DNA from: Pseudomonas sp. MF4836
GTDB lineage: Bacteria; Pseudomonadota; Gammaproteobacteria; Pseudomonadales; Pseudomonadaceae
Reading direction: 5' to 3'
Assembly (NCBI RefSeq): GCF_002018875.1
Contig: NZ_MVOL01000002.1
Coordinates: 620,001-684,000, forward strand
DNA length: 64,000 nucleotides
Of this stretch, positions 1-10,232 are shown piece after piece (position 1 is the first letter of the stretch; every line of letters starts with the position of its first letter). The position numbers were made by a program, and so were the translations under genes. Under the pieces are notes generated by a model, which saw only the letters and a list, made by a program, of their open reading frames with translations, was not told the DNA's origin and did no database searches.

Positions 1-1
1 C

Positions 2-559
2 GCCGATATCGGCTGGCAACAGGGCATCGGCGCCCTGGATGCCCAAGGCAGCGGCCACCCGCGCGGCAGCGAGCCCGTGGCCCGCTACAACAAATACACC
101 CTGACCCTGAGCTACCTGCAGCCGTTTCGCCTGTGGGACGAGAACTTCAGCTTCGACAGCCTGGCCACTGGTCAGCGCAGCGAAGACGTGTTGTTCAGCC
201 CGCAACGAATCAGCCTGGGCGGGGTCAGTTCAGTACGGGGCTTTCAAGACCAGAGCCTGTCCGGCGACAGCGGTGGCTACTGGCGCAACCAGTTGCGCTG
301 GCGGCGCGCCGTGACCTGGCAGCCGCTGCTGCCTTTCGTGCATGAGTACGGGGCGGCCCTGGCCTATGACGTTGGCGTGATAAAGGGCGGGCGCTACAAC
401 CCGGATGCCAAGGGGCGCATGACCGGCAATGCCCTGGAATTCAACGCCCGCGGCCAGTACCTGGCGGCTTCGGTCAGTTTTGCTCGATCCCTGGAGCGAC
501 CCGGCCTGATCGAGAAACGAGAACATCCGGTGTATTTCCGCCTCGACATGTTCTTTTGA
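2..559 (+). CDS. TpsB/CdiB-type outer-membrane transporter, C-terminal 185 residues (5' end outside window)
   Basis: This is the end of a ShlB/FhaC/CdiB-family two-partner secretion transporter; the reading frame is open from base 2 to the stop at 559. Proteins of this family are 16-strand beta-barrels with POTRA domains that export one dedicated TpsA partner. The visible part contains the family's L6-loop signature (SVRGFQDQ), alternating barrel-strand sequence, and a terminal aromatic ending (RLDMFF) typical of barrels inserted by BamA. The POTRA domains and signal peptide lie upstream of the window. The cognate exoprotein gene starts 34 bases after the stop, so the pair is probably one transcription unit in cdiB-cdiA order. 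Assignment rests on motif and context. Confidence 0.93.
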   Translation, partial: ADIGWQQGIGALDAQGSGHPRGSEPVARYNKYTLTLSYLQPFRLWDENFSFDSLATGQRSEDVLFSPQRISLGGVSSVRGFQDQSLSGDSGGYWRNQLRWRRAVTWQPLLPFVHEYGAALAYDVGVIKGGRYNPDAKGRMTGNALEFNARGQYLAASVSFARSLERPGLIEKREHPVYFRLDMFF

Positions 560-593
560 TTTGACTCACTTTCAGTGAATGGATGATTGCCAC

Positions 594-3500
594 ATGGACG
601 TTCGCAAGCCCTTTGCTCAATGCATTGCCCTATCACTGTCGGGCATCATTTTCCTGAACCCGATTGTCAGCGTCGCCGCCGGGCTGACGCTCGATCCCCA
701 GGCGGGTGGCAATGCCACCATCGGCCAGGCAGGCAATGGCGTGCCGGTGGTCAATATCAATGGGACCAACGGCAGCGGGCTGTCCCACAACAAATTCAGC
801 GAATACAACGTCGGCAGTAACGGCCTGATCCTCAACAACAGCGTCAATTCGGTGCAGAACACCCAGCTTGGCGGTTACATCCCGGGCAACGCGAACCTCA
901 AGGGCCAGGCCGCGCAAGTCATCCTCAACGAAGTCACCGGCAGTAACCGCAGCACCCTCAAGGGCTACACCGAAGTCGCGGGCCAGGCGGCGCGGGTGAT
1001 AGTCGCCAACCCCCATGGCATCACCTGCAACGGCTGCGGCTTCATCAATACGCCGCGCGCCACCCTGACCACCGGCAAACCGGTGATCAATGGCCAGAAA
1101 CTCGATCATTTCCAGGTCGATGGCGGGGATATCTCCATCGAGGGCGCGGGGCTCAACGCCAGCAATATCGACCAGTTCGACCTCATCACCCGCAGCACCA
1201 AACTCAATGCCGACCTGTACGCGAAGAAGCTCAATGTCATCACCGGCCGCAACGATGTCGGCGCCGATGACCTGAGCGTCACCGCGCGTGCAGACGACGG
1301 CAGTGCCAAGCCGGAAATGGCCATCGACAGCTCGGCCCTGGGCGGTATGTACGCCGGGGCGATCCGTCTGGTGGGCACGGAAAAGGGCGTGGGGGTGAAC
1401 ATCTCCGGCGAAATGGCCGCCAGCACCGGCGACATCCAGATCGATGCCAGCGGCAAGGTAACCGTAGCCAGCATGGGCGCCAACCAGGCCATCGCCATCA
1501 AGGCCCAGAGCGTCGAGCTTCAGGGCCCGGCCTATGCGGGCACCGAGGCGCGGATCGACAGCCGCGGCGCCGTGACCGTCAGCAAGAGCCTCGCCGCGCG
1601 GGACAAAGTACAGGTCACCAGCGGCAGCCACATACGCAACAACGGCATCATCGAGGCGGGTGTCAACCCGGATAACACGCGCACCGCCACGGGCGATGTG
1701 ACCCTCGTCAGCCAGACCCTGAGCAACCAGGGCAATGTGCTGGCCAGCCGCACGCTCAACGTGAAGGCGCAACAGGCCGTCGAAAACAACAACGGCGTGA
1801 TACAGGGCGCCAAGGTGCAAGTGAGCACCGCGCGCCTGGTCAGCCAGGGCGAGCAGGCGCGGCTGCTTGCGCAGCACACCCTCACCCTCGACACCCCGGC
1901 CATCGTCAACCTCGGCGGGCTGATCCGCTTTGGTGACGGCCAGGCGGTCGACCTCAACCTTGCCAGCCTGGACAACACTGGCGGGCGGATCGAGGTTGCC
2001 GGTGCCGGTCTGAACCTGCGTACCAGCGATTTTATCAACCAGAAAGGCAAGGTGATTGCCGACCAGGTACTGGTCAGGGTTGATCGCCTCAACAACCAGC
2101 AAGGCCTGATCGGTGCGAGCCAGGGCAGTGCGATTTTCAAGATCAGCGGCCAGCTCGATAACGACGGCGGCCACCTCCAGGCCAAGAGCCTGCTTGAAGT
2201 GCAAGCGGGTGAAGCCCTGAACCGTGGCGGCAGCTTGCTGGGCGACCAGATCACCCTGACCGCGCAACGCCTGGACAACAGCCAGAAAGGCATGATCAGC
2301 GCAGAGAACGGGGCGACCGCAATCACCCTCGACCAGGACCTGATCAATGCCGGTGGGCAGATCCAGGCCACTACCGCGCTCGACCTCAAGATGGCGAGCC
2401 TGGACAACCGTGGCGGCACTTTGATTGCGCCGCAACTGACTCTGGACAGTCGCGGCAGCCTGGCCAACCAGGGCGGCACCATCAACGGTGATGTGCTCAA
2501 GCTCAAGGCCGGGGATGTGGATAACAGCGGCGGCCTGCTGCAAGGCCGGCAAACACTGAATCTGCAAGCCGGTGACCTGGCGAACAATCAGGGTCGTGTC
2601 CTCGGCAACGAACTGACGACCCACCTCGACGGGCTCAGCGACAACGCCAACGGCGTGCTCAGCGCCGAGAACGGTCCGCTGACGCTGATCGTCAAGCAGC
2701 ACCTGAATAACGCCCTGGGCCATCTGCAAGCCAAACAGGGCAATGTGCAGGTCGAAGCCGGCAGCGTCGGCAACCAGCAAGGGGTCGTGGTGGGCAACCA
2801 ACTGGTGCTGACCAGCAGCGGGATGCTCGACAACCGTGGCGGGCGCCTGGTGGGTGACCGCCTGACGGTCACCGCCAGCGGCCTGGACAACCAGGCCAAG
2901 GGGCTGCTCGCGGCCGGAACCGATGGCTTGACGTTGACCATCAACCCCAACGGCACCGCACCGGGTCAGGTGAGCAACAGCCAGGGGCGGATCCAGAGCG
3001 ATGGCGCCTTGCAGATCGACGGTGGCCAGTTGAGCAACAGCGCGGGCGTGATGCTCGGCAATAGCCTGGTGATCAATGCCGACAGCCTGGACAACAGCAA
3101 CCAGGGCGCACTGGTCGCCCAGGCCGGCAATGTCGCCCTGACCCTCAGTGGCGCCTTGAACAACAACGCCGGACTGATCGATGCCGGCGAGCAGAAACTG
3201 CGGGTCAGCCAGTTCAGTCAGCTCGACAACCTGGGTGGCACCTTGAAGGGCAAGCGCCTGGAAATCCAGGGCGCGGCTGTGGATAACCGTCAGGGCCAAT
3301 TGCTCGCGGGCGGTGCGGGCCTGGAGCTGATCACGGGCAACCTGGATAACCGCGGGGGCATGATCCTGGCCAAGGACAGCCATGCCGAAGTGGCCCTGGC
3401 CCAGGGCGCCATGGATAACCGTGGTGGGACCTTGCAAGGCGCCAGCGTTGCGCTGACTGCCGGCTCTGTGGATAACAGTGCCCTGGATGGCAAGGCCGGC

Positions 3501-6500
3501 CTGATCAGCAGCCAATCCGGCGCGCTGAAATTGACAGTCGACCGCCTGACCAACCAGGCCGGCAAGCTGTATGCGAACGGCTTGCTCAGCTCTTCCGGGC
3601 AACTGCTGGACAATCGGGGTGGCGAAGTCAGCGCCCGGCAACTGGAACTGGCGGCCCGTGGCGACCTGTTGAACCAGGGTGGCCTGATCGAATCGGCTGA
3701 CGGCCTGCTGCTTACCGGCGGCAACCTGGACAACAGCAGCGGCGGTCGAGTGCGGACGCTGGCGGGGCAGTTGGGCACTGTTGCGCTGACCGGCAACCTG
3801 AATAACCAGGGCGGATCGCTGGCCATCGGTACGGCTGCATTTGCCCTCAACGCCGGGCTGTTGAGCAACTCCCTGGGGAGCATCGAACATGCCGGGGGCG
3901 GCCTGTTCAAGCTGGACCTGGCCGGGCTTGCGGGCAGCCAGGGCCGTATCACCGGTCTCGGCCACGGCGATTGGGATATCGGCGCGGTCAATGGCGCCGG
4001 GCTGTTGCAGCTCAATGGCGCACTGGACTTGAGCACCTCGGGTGATCTCAGCCTGAATGCCGGCGACCGCATTGCCAGCGCCAGCGGCCTGCGCCTGGCC
4101 GCGGTGAACCTGAACAACGGGGGCGAGCTGGTCAGCGATGGCGACCTGGCCCTGGAGCTGGGTGGCAACCTGAACAACAGCGGCCTGCTTTCGGCGCAGA
4201 AAAAACTCACGGTCGGCGCCACCGACTTGAGCCAGCTCGGCGGACGTATCGCCAGTGGCGGTGATACCCAACTGAACCTGCGCGGCACCCTGGACAACCT
4301 GGGGCGCCTGATCGCCAGCCAGAACCTGTCGGTGTCCGCAGCGCAGATCAACAACCGCGGCACCCTGGGCGCCCTGGGGCAATTGGAACTGCGCTCGGCC
4401 AATGGCATCACCACCTCGGCCGACACGCTGATCTACAGCGGCGCCGACATGATCCTGCGCGGCAACGGCCTGGCCAACAGCTACGGCGATATCTACAGCG
4501 CCGGCAACCTCAGTTTCACCGCGTTGGATGGCGGGCGAGCGGCGTTGCTCAGCAACCGTTCCGGCACCATCGAAAGCGAAGGCGACATGTACATCGACGT
4601 GGGGTTGCTGGAAAACGCCATGGACAAATTCAAGATCGGCGAAAGCATCGTCAGTCGCCGTATCGACATCAATTGCACCGACTGCTCCGGCGACCACAAC
4701 ACCGGGACTTACATCGTCAACACCACCTACGAGGACAAGGTCCTGGAGCAATCGCCGGCTGCACGGCTGGTCTCCAATCGTGACCTGATCCTTCATGCCG
4801 ACACCGTGGAAAACAAGCAAAGCCTGATCGCTGCCAACCGCGATGCCTTTGTCACCGCCAATAACTTCTACAACCGCGGCTCGACCTTGAACAAGCGGGT
4901 CGAGAGTATTTCCTACCTGTTGCATGGCGTTTCCAAAAGCGCGTTCCGCTATGCCCAGCAAGAAACGGTTGCCTGGAATGCCCGTAATGCAAATGTTGCC
5001 CCCGACCATCAGGAACCGGTGCCGGCGGTGATTTTGCAATACCCGGTCTGGGCCTCCAACAGCACCCTCCTGCCGGGCACACAAACAGGCTACGCCTCGA
5101 CCTTGCAAGCGGGTCAGCGGCTGAACCTGCAAGTCAGTGGCAATCTTGAAAACGGCACCCTGACCGAACAGAGCCGCGCCCAACTGACGGGCCAGCAGTT
5201 GCAGAACAACCTGTCCCAGGCCGGTGGCCAGGTGATCACGGTCAATGCGCAAAGCTCTGCCGCCAGCAATCAGGAAGCCAAGGATGTGCAGCGCGTCGAG
5301 CGCGTAGCCGCCGATGGCAGCACCCAGGTCGGTTTCGTGCCAGTGGACTTCAGCGGCACGCCGTTCGTTGCGGTCGATCCGACTTCGCTTGCGAGCTACC
5401 ACCTGCCCCAGGGCGAGTACGGCATGTTCGTCAAGAGCCAGAACCCCAGCGGTCGTTACCTGATCGAGACCAACCCGGCCTTTACCGATCTGTCGCGCTT
5501 CATGAGCTCCGACTACATGCTCGGCCATCTCAACTACAACACCGACCAGACCTGGCGCCGCCTGGGCGACGGGCTGTATGAGACTCGGCTGATTCGCGAG
5601 GCCGTGTTGGCGCAAACCGGGCAACGCTTCCTGGCGGCCAGTCTGACCAGCGATTACGACCAGTATCGCTACCTGATGGATAACGCCATTGCGTCCAAGG
5701 ACCAGTTGCAACTGAGCGTCGGGGTCTCCCTCAACGCGCAGCAAGTGGCGGCCTTGACCCACGACATCGTGTGGATGGAAACCCGCCAGGTGCAGGGCGA
5801 ACAGGTATTGGTGCCGGTGCTGTACCTGGCCCAGGCCGACTCGCGCAATCTGCGCGGCGGCAGCTTGGTGCAAGGGCGGGATATGACCGTGCTGGCAGGC
5901 AATGACCTGACCAACGTCGGCACCCTGCGCGCCAGCAATGACCTGAGCGTCAATGCCGGCGGCAACCTGTATCAGGGTGGCCTGGTGGAGGCCAACCAGC
6001 GGGTCAGCCTGATGGCCCAGGACAGCGTGCGTAATGCCCTGGGCGGTGAAATCCGCGGTAACCAGGTGAGTGTCACCGCGATCAAAGGCGACCTGATCAA
6101 CGACCGCACCGCCGTTGCAGTGGGTTATGGCTCGGGTTCGCGCACGGTGCTGGATCAGGGCAGCCAGATCAGCGCGCGGCAGCAGCTGGACCTCAGTGCC
6201 GGACGCGACCTGACCAACGCAGGCCAGATCAGCAGCGCCGGCGATGCCAAGCTCAGTGCCGGCCGGGATATCGATCTGCTCGCGGTGCAGGACCATACCT
6301 TCACCCAGAGCGCCATCAGCCGTGGCCTGGTCACCAAGGACACGCTGCAGAACCTGGGTTCCAGCGTGACCACCCAGGGCAATCTCGAACTCAATGCCGG
6401 GCGTGATTTGGCGGTGGTGGCGAGCAAGGTCGCTGCGGGCAAGGACCTGACGCTCAATGCCGAGCGCGATATGGTCATCGCTTCGGCCCAGGACGCAGAG

Positions 6501-9500
6501 GCGTCGACCTTCTCCCAGAAGAAAAAAGGCTCCTGGGGCAGCAGCAAGACCACCCGCAGCGCGGATTCAGCCACCACCAACGTCGGTTCTGAAATCAGCG
6601 CCGGGCATGACCTGATGGTCAATGTCAGCCAGGACAAGGACGGCCGCATCAGCCTCAATGGCGGGCGCGATGTCACCGTGGTCGGCAGCCAGTTGAAAGC
6701 CGGCAATGACCTGTTGCTCGGCGCCGGTGGCGATGTGAGCCTGGTCTCGGCGCAAGAGCAGCAGGACAGCGCCTACAGCCAGAAGAAAAAAGGCAGCTTC
6801 GGCCTCAATAAAAGTGGCAACAGCCGCAGTTCCAGCACCACCACCCAGGTGGGCAGCGAGCTGAGCGCCGGCAATGACGCCGTGATCATCGCCGGCACCA
6901 ACGTCAACCTGTCGGCCAGCACCGTCGAGGCCAAGCGTGATGCGGAACTGCGAGCAGGGCTGATCGACAAGAACGGCGACATCAACCTGATCGATGCGGC
7001 GAACGAGTCCACCAGCCAAAGCGAGAAGTACCGGAGCAAGGTCGGTTTATCCAGTTCCGGCAGTTTTATCTCGATTGCCTCGTCCAAGAAGTCGGGGCAG
7101 GAAAACCTGCAGACCCAGAGCGTCGGCAGTGTGGTCAGTGCCGGGCGTGATACCACGCTGCAAGCGGCCCGTGATGTGAACATGATCGGCAGTACCGCTG
7201 CGGCGGTGCGCGACCTCAACGTCGGTGCGGGGCGCGACGTCAATGTCCTGGCCGGCAGCAACAGCCAGGACCAGAGCAATTGGAAAAGCGAGAAGCACAC
7301 CGGCTTGTCCCTGGAAAGCGACCGTAACGGCGTCACCGCCTTCCTGGGGCGTGAGGCCCTCAAGGAGAAATCGCGCAATGCCCAGCAGACGGTCGCCGAG
7401 AGCCAGTTGCTGGCCGGGCAGGACGTCAACATCAAGACCGGTCGCGACCTGACTGTGGAAGGTTCGCGGATCGACGCCAATCGCGACGTCAACCTGCAGG
7501 CCGGACGCGACATCAATGTCGATGCCGGCAAGGAAACCTCGATTCAGGAAAACAGCAAGAGCCGCGACCGCAACGGCCTGACGGTCAATATCAGCCACAA
7601 CTATGGCAACACCAAGGACGCCCTCGCAGGCACCGGCAAGGGTGAAGACGGCGTGAGCAAGGCCTCGAGCGTGCTGAGCACCGTGGATTCGATCAACCAG
7701 TTCACCTCCGGGCCGACCAGCGCAACCCACTTCGGCTCGGCCAGCCAGGCCACCAGCTCACGCCAGGAAGTCCGGAGCAACAGTCCGTCGAATGTGGGCG
7801 CGGGTCGAGACATCAGTGCCGTGGCCGGCAATGACATCACTGTCCGTGGCAGCCAGTTTGACGCCGGGCGCGATATCACCCTGGCCGGGCGCAACATCAC
7901 CGTGGATGTGGCGCGTGGCGTGGTCTCGGAAGAGAGCAAGACCACCCGCAGCCAGGGTGGCATCAACGGCCAGAGCGGCGGTGGCAGTGCCCGGGCCGGG
8001 ATCGGCGGCAGTGTCGGCTCGGCTACCGAGCAGCTCAGCGATGGCACCAGTACGCCTTCGGTGTTTCTGGCCGGGCGTGACGTCAGCCTTGAAGCCCGTG
8101 ACAACCTGACGCTGATTGGGACCCAGGTCCATGCCGGGCGGGATATCGACCTCAGTGCCGGCAAGGACCTGACCATTCGCGCGGCGCAGAATGACTCCAG
8201 CAGTGAGTCCGATCGCAGCAGTGGCGGCGGTGAAGTCGGCCTGGCAGTGGGCGGCAAGGACTTCATCTCTGTGTATGCCAGTGTCGATATGGGCAAGGGC
8301 AAGCTTGATCGCGAGAACGAACGGCAGCAGAACGCCAACCTCGTTGCCGGTGACCAGTTGCGCTTCACCAGCGGCAAGGACAGCACTATTTCCGGTGCGA
8401 CCTTGCGTGGCGATGAAGTCATCGGCCGGGTGGGCGGTGACCTGACCGTGTCCTCGGTGCCCGATACCGGAAAAGTCAGCGGCAAGCAACTGGATGCCAG
8501 TGTGACGGTGAGCATCGGCCTGGGCGGCGGTGGCAGTGTCAGCGGCTCGCTGGGGGTGGGCAAGACCACCGGCAAGACCGATTGGGTACAGGAACAGACC
8601 AGTATCACCGGCAAGAACGGCGTGGATATCCGCACCGAAAACCATACCCAGATCGACGGTGCGGTGATCGCCGCCGACAACGGCAAGCTGAAGCTGGACA
8701 CCAACACCCTGGGCTTCCGCGATATCTCCGGCCAGGACAAGGAGCACAGCTACTACGTCAACGCGGGCGGCTCCTTCGCCTGGGGCGGCGGTGGCGACGG
8801 CGCCAAGTCGACGGGCGGCAAGGACGTCGCCTTCACCACTGACAAGAGCGTCGCCGGCAAGGGCCAGAATGGCGTCGCGGGCTGGAGCGTCAGCGGTTAT
8901 GACTACCGCAAGGAGAAGGAGCAGGAAGTTCGCGCCACCGTGGGCGCCGGCAGCATCATCGTGCGCAACGACGCCAAGACTGGCGTGGACTCCACGACAG
9001 GCCTGAACCGCGATCTGACCAAGGCCTTCGAGATCACCAAGGACAAGGAAAAACGCACCGACCTGTATGTCAGCCAGTCCTCCCTGGACGGCGTGTCGCA
9101 TCCGGTGGATACCGTGAACAACTGGCGCCAGGGTGTGAAGGACTATGGCAAGAACGCGGCGGGGATTTTTAGCCAGTACGCCGCCTTGAGCGGTGCCGCC
9201 AGCGCGGCGCTTGAAGAGAACCCGTCGCTGTGGCCATTGGCATGGATTCCGGGGCTGCTGGAAACCGTCATGGACAAGGCGTCCACCTACACCCTCGGGG
9301 TCATGCCGGGTGTTGAAAGTCATGGTGGCCTGATTACCCAGGTGCCGACTCTGTTGACCGGGGACATGCGTTTTTATCGAGTCAAAACCGGCTTCGAATA
9401 CGAGTCAGACGGCAAGACCATCAAAGTAGATGACGGTGGCAAACCGGTGCTCAAGAAAGATCAGAGCCTGGTTGAGATCAGCCGGCCGGATGGCGATGGT

Positions 9501-10232
9501 GCGATTTTCACCAACGGCATTCAGAACTCGCTGCTCTCGGCCCTGGTCAATGGCGCTATGCAGACCGGCTCGGATACCTTCATGCAGGCCTACAACCCGG
9601 AGCACGGCATATTGGGCGACCTGGTCGAGTCATTGTGGGATGTGGCGCTGGGGGGGGTAGTGCGCTCCGGTAACGCGCGCGAACTGCATGACTTCTATCA
9701 GGCTGGCATCGACGACAATTACAAACTGGACATCGCCGGCCACAGCCAGGGTGGTCTCCTGACCTACCGCGGGATCTCGGGGCTGGACTTCAACCTCAAT
9801 GGCAAAGTGGGCAGCATCCAATTGTCCGGCGCACCTGTGGGCTCGACGAGTTTCTTCCAGGCAGCCAAGGAGGCCGGGTTCAACATTGAGGACGGCGCGT
9901 ACTTCCAGGTGAACCGTCCCGGGTCGAAAAACTTCTTCGGCATGTTGCCCGTCACCGATACCGTGTCTGACTTGTTGGGCGGCAACTTCCTTCATTCGTC
10001 CGACCCGGTGGCGCGCTTCTTTGGTTCCCTGACCACCAGCACGTCGTTGCTGGGTGCGGCCAGCCCTCACTCCAACTACTTGTGCGTGTCCAAAGCCATG
10101 TGCGGTGATCAACCCAACGCCCTGCAAGATCAGTTCAAAGGCAATTCGCGCTACATCACGCCGACGGTGATCGACGCCAACGGCACCCACACGCGCTTGC
10201 CCGATCCGGCCAACAAGACCAACAAGCTATGA
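594..10232 (+). CDS. CdiA-like filamentous haemagglutinin exoprotein with candidate C-terminal alpha/beta-hydrolase toxin domain (3212 aa)
   Basis: Giant TpsA exoprotein. I chose the ATG at 594 because MDVRKPFAQC followed by a hydrophobic segment matches the usual start of this family; an in-frame ATG lies at 579. The order is: signal peptide; TPS secretion domain with NPHGI (139-143) and the C145/C148 pair; FHA-1 repeats with many LDNRGG-type units (about 330-1330); a non-repeat region (about 1340-1760) containing the RYLIETNPAF and SSDYMLGHL-like segments common to CdiA proteins; FHA-2 repeats with AGRDV units (about 1760-2600); a pretoxin region ending near DLYVSQSSLDGV; and a unique C-terminus (about 2860-3212). 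There is no VENN motif. The C-terminus holds a nucleophile elbow GHSQGG with Ser3051, candidate acids Asp3122/Asp3126 and candidate His3159. I infer a secreted, contact-delivered lipase or esterase. The immediate downstream lipoprotein overlaps it. Confidence 0.92.
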   Translation: MDVRKPFAQCIALSLSGIIFLNPIVSVAAGLTLDPQAGGNATIGQAGNGVPVVNINGTNGSGLSHNKFSEYNVGSNGLILNNSVNSVQNTQLGGYIPGNANLKGQAAQVILNEVTGSNRSTLKGYTEVAGQAARVIVANPHGITCNGCGFINTPRATLTTGKPVINGQKLDHFQVDGGDISIEGAGLNASNIDQFDLITRSTKLNADLYAKKLNVITGRNDVGADDLSVTARADDGSAKPEMAIDSSALGGMYAGAIRLVGTEKGVGVNISGEMAASTGDIQIDASGKVTVASMGANQAIAIKAQSVELQGPAYAGTEARIDSRGAVTVSKSLAARDKVQVTSGSHIRNNGIIEAGVNPDNTRTATGDVTLVSQTLSNQGNVLASRTLNVKAQQAVENNNGVIQGAKVQVSTARLVSQGEQARLLAQHTLTLDTPAIVNLGGLIRFGDGQAVDLNLASLDNTGGRIEVAGAGLNLRTSDFINQKGKVIADQVLVRVDRLNNQQGLIGASQGSAIFKISGQLDNDGGHLQAKSLLEVQAGEALNRGGSLLGDQITLTAQRLDNSQKGMISAENGATAITLDQDLINAGGQIQATTALDLKMASLDNRGGTLIAPQLTLDSRGSLANQGGTINGDVLKLKAGDVDNSGGLLQGRQTLNLQAGDLANNQGRVLGNELTTHLDGLSDNANGVLSAENGPLTLIVKQHLNNALGHLQAKQGNVQVEAGSVGNQQGVVVGNQLVLTSSGMLDNRGGRLVGDRLTVTASGLDNQAKGLLAAGTDGLTLTINPNGTAPGQVSNSQGRIQSDGALQIDGGQLSNSAGVMLGNSLVINADSLDNSNQGALVAQAGNVALTLSGALNNNAGLIDAGEQKLRVSQFSQLDNLGGTLKGKRLEIQGAAVDNRQGQLLAGGAGLELITGNLDNRGGMILAKDSHAEVALAQGAMDNRGGTLQGASVALTAGSVDNSALDGKAGLISSQSGALKLTVDRLTNQAGKLYANGLLSSSGQLLDNRGGEVSARQLELAARGDLLNQGGLIESADGLLLTGGNLDNSSGGRVRTLAGQLGTVALTGNLNNQGGSLAIGTAAFALNAGLLSNSLGSIEHAGGGLFKLDLAGLAGSQGRITGLGHGDWDIGAVNGAGLLQLNGALDLSTSGDLSLNAGDRIASASGLRLAAVNLNNGGELVSDGDLALELGGNLNNSGLLSAQKKLTVGATDLSQLGGRIASGGDTQLNLRGTLDNLGRLIASQNLSVSAAQINNRGTLGALGQLELRSANGITTSADTLIYSGADMILRGNGLANSYGDIYSAGNLSFTALDGGRAALLSNRSGTIESEGDMYIDVGLLENAMDKFKIGESIVSRRIDINCTDCSGDHNTGTYIVNTTYEDKVLEQSPAARLVSNRDLILHADTVENKQSLIAANRDAFVTANNFYNRGSTLNKRVESISYLLHGVSKSAFRYAQQETVAWNARNANVAPDHQEPVPAVILQYPVWASNSTLLPGTQTGYASTLQAGQRLNLQVSGNLENGTLTEQSRAQLTGQQLQNNLSQAGGQVITVNAQSSAASNQEAKDVQRVERVAADGSTQVGFVPVDFSGTPFVAVDPTSLASYHLPQGEYGMFVKSQNPSGRYLIETNPAFTDLSRFMSSDYMLGHLNYNTDQTWRRLGDGLYETRLIREAVLAQTGQRFLAASLTSDYDQYRYLMDNAIASKDQLQLSVGVSLNAQQVAALTHDIVWMETRQVQGEQVLVPVLYLAQADSRNLRGGSLVQGRDMTVLAGNDLTNVGTLRASNDLSVNAGGNLYQGGLVEANQRVSLMAQDSVRNALGGEIRGNQVSVTAIKGDLINDRTAVAVGYGSGSRTVLDQGSQISARQQLDLSAGRDLTNAGQISSAGDAKLSAGRDIDLLAVQDHTFTQSAISRGLVTKDTLQNLGSSVTTQGNLELNAGRDLAVVASKVAAGKDLTLNAERDMVIASAQDAEASTFSQKKKGSWGSSKTTRSADSATTNVGSEISAGHDLMVNVSQDKDGRISLNGGRDVTVVGSQLKAGNDLLLGAGGDVSLVSAQEQQDSAYSQKKKGSFGLNKSGNSRSSSTTTQVGSELSAGNDAVIIAGTNVNLSASTVEAKRDAELRAGLIDKNGDINLIDAANESTSQSEKYRSKVGLSSSGSFISIASSKKSGQENLQTQSVGSVVSAGRDTTLQAARDVNMIGSTAAAVRDLNVGAGRDVNVLAGSNSQDQSNWKSEKHTGLSLESDRNGVTAFLGREALKEKSRNAQQTVAESQLLAGQDVNIKTGRDLTVEGSRIDANRDVNLQAGRDINVDAGKETSIQENSKSRDRNGLTVNISHNYGNTKDALAGTGKGEDGVSKASSVLSTVDSINQFTSGPTSATHFGSASQATSSRQEVRSNSPSNVGAGRDISAVAGNDITVRGSQFDAGRDITLAGRNITVDVARGVVSEESKTTRSQGGINGQSGGGSARAGIGGSVGSATEQLSDGTSTPSVFLAGRDVSLEARDNLTLIGTQVHAGRDIDLSAGKDLTIRAAQNDSSSESDRSSGGGEVGLAVGGKDFISVYASVDMGKGKLDRENERQQNANLVAGDQLRFTSGKDSTISGATLRGDEVIGRVGGDLTVSSVPDTGKVSGKQLDASVTVSIGLGGGGSVSGSLGVGKTTGKTDWVQEQTSITGKNGVDIRTENHTQIDGAVIAADNGKLKLDTNTLGFRDISGQDKEHSYYVNAGGSFAWGGGGDGAKSTGGKDVAFTTDKSVAGKGQNGVAGWSVSGYDYRKEKEQEVRATVGAGSIIVRNDAKTGVDSTTGLNRDLTKAFEITKDKEKRTDLYVSQSSLDGVSHPVDTVNNWRQGVKDYGKNAAGIFSQYAALSGAASAALEENPSLWPLAWIPGLLETVMDKASTYTLGVMPGVESHGGLITQVPTLLTGDMRFYRVKTGFEYESDGKTIKVDDGGKPVLKKDQSLVEISRPDGDGAIFTNGIQNSLLSALVNGAMQTGSDTFMQAYNPEHGILGDLVESLWDVALGGVVRSGNARELHDFYQAGIDDNYKLDIAGHSQGGLLTYRGISGLDFNLNGKVGSIQLSGAPVGSTSFFQAAKEAGFNIEDGAYFQVNRPGSKNFFGMLPVTDTVSDLLGGNFLHSSDPVARFFGSLTTSTSLLGAASPHSNYLCVSKAMCGDQPNALQDQFKGNSRYITPTVIDANGTHTRLPDPANKTNKL

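Noticed and set aside
633..6296. An open frame of 1887 codons on the minus strand opposite the exoprotein gene
   Set aside because: It is a shadow of the GC-rich, repetitive FHA coding sequence; it shows no domain, and the plus-strand frame has the real family motifs.
1576..8200. Regular repeats suggestive of a CRISPR array
   Set aside because: The repeats are coding, of variable length and sequence, in frame and without unique spacers; they are FHA repeats.
9000..9300. VENN motif of class I CDI toxins
   Set aside because: Not present; the pretoxin region runs through DLYVSQSSLDGV into the unique C-terminus.
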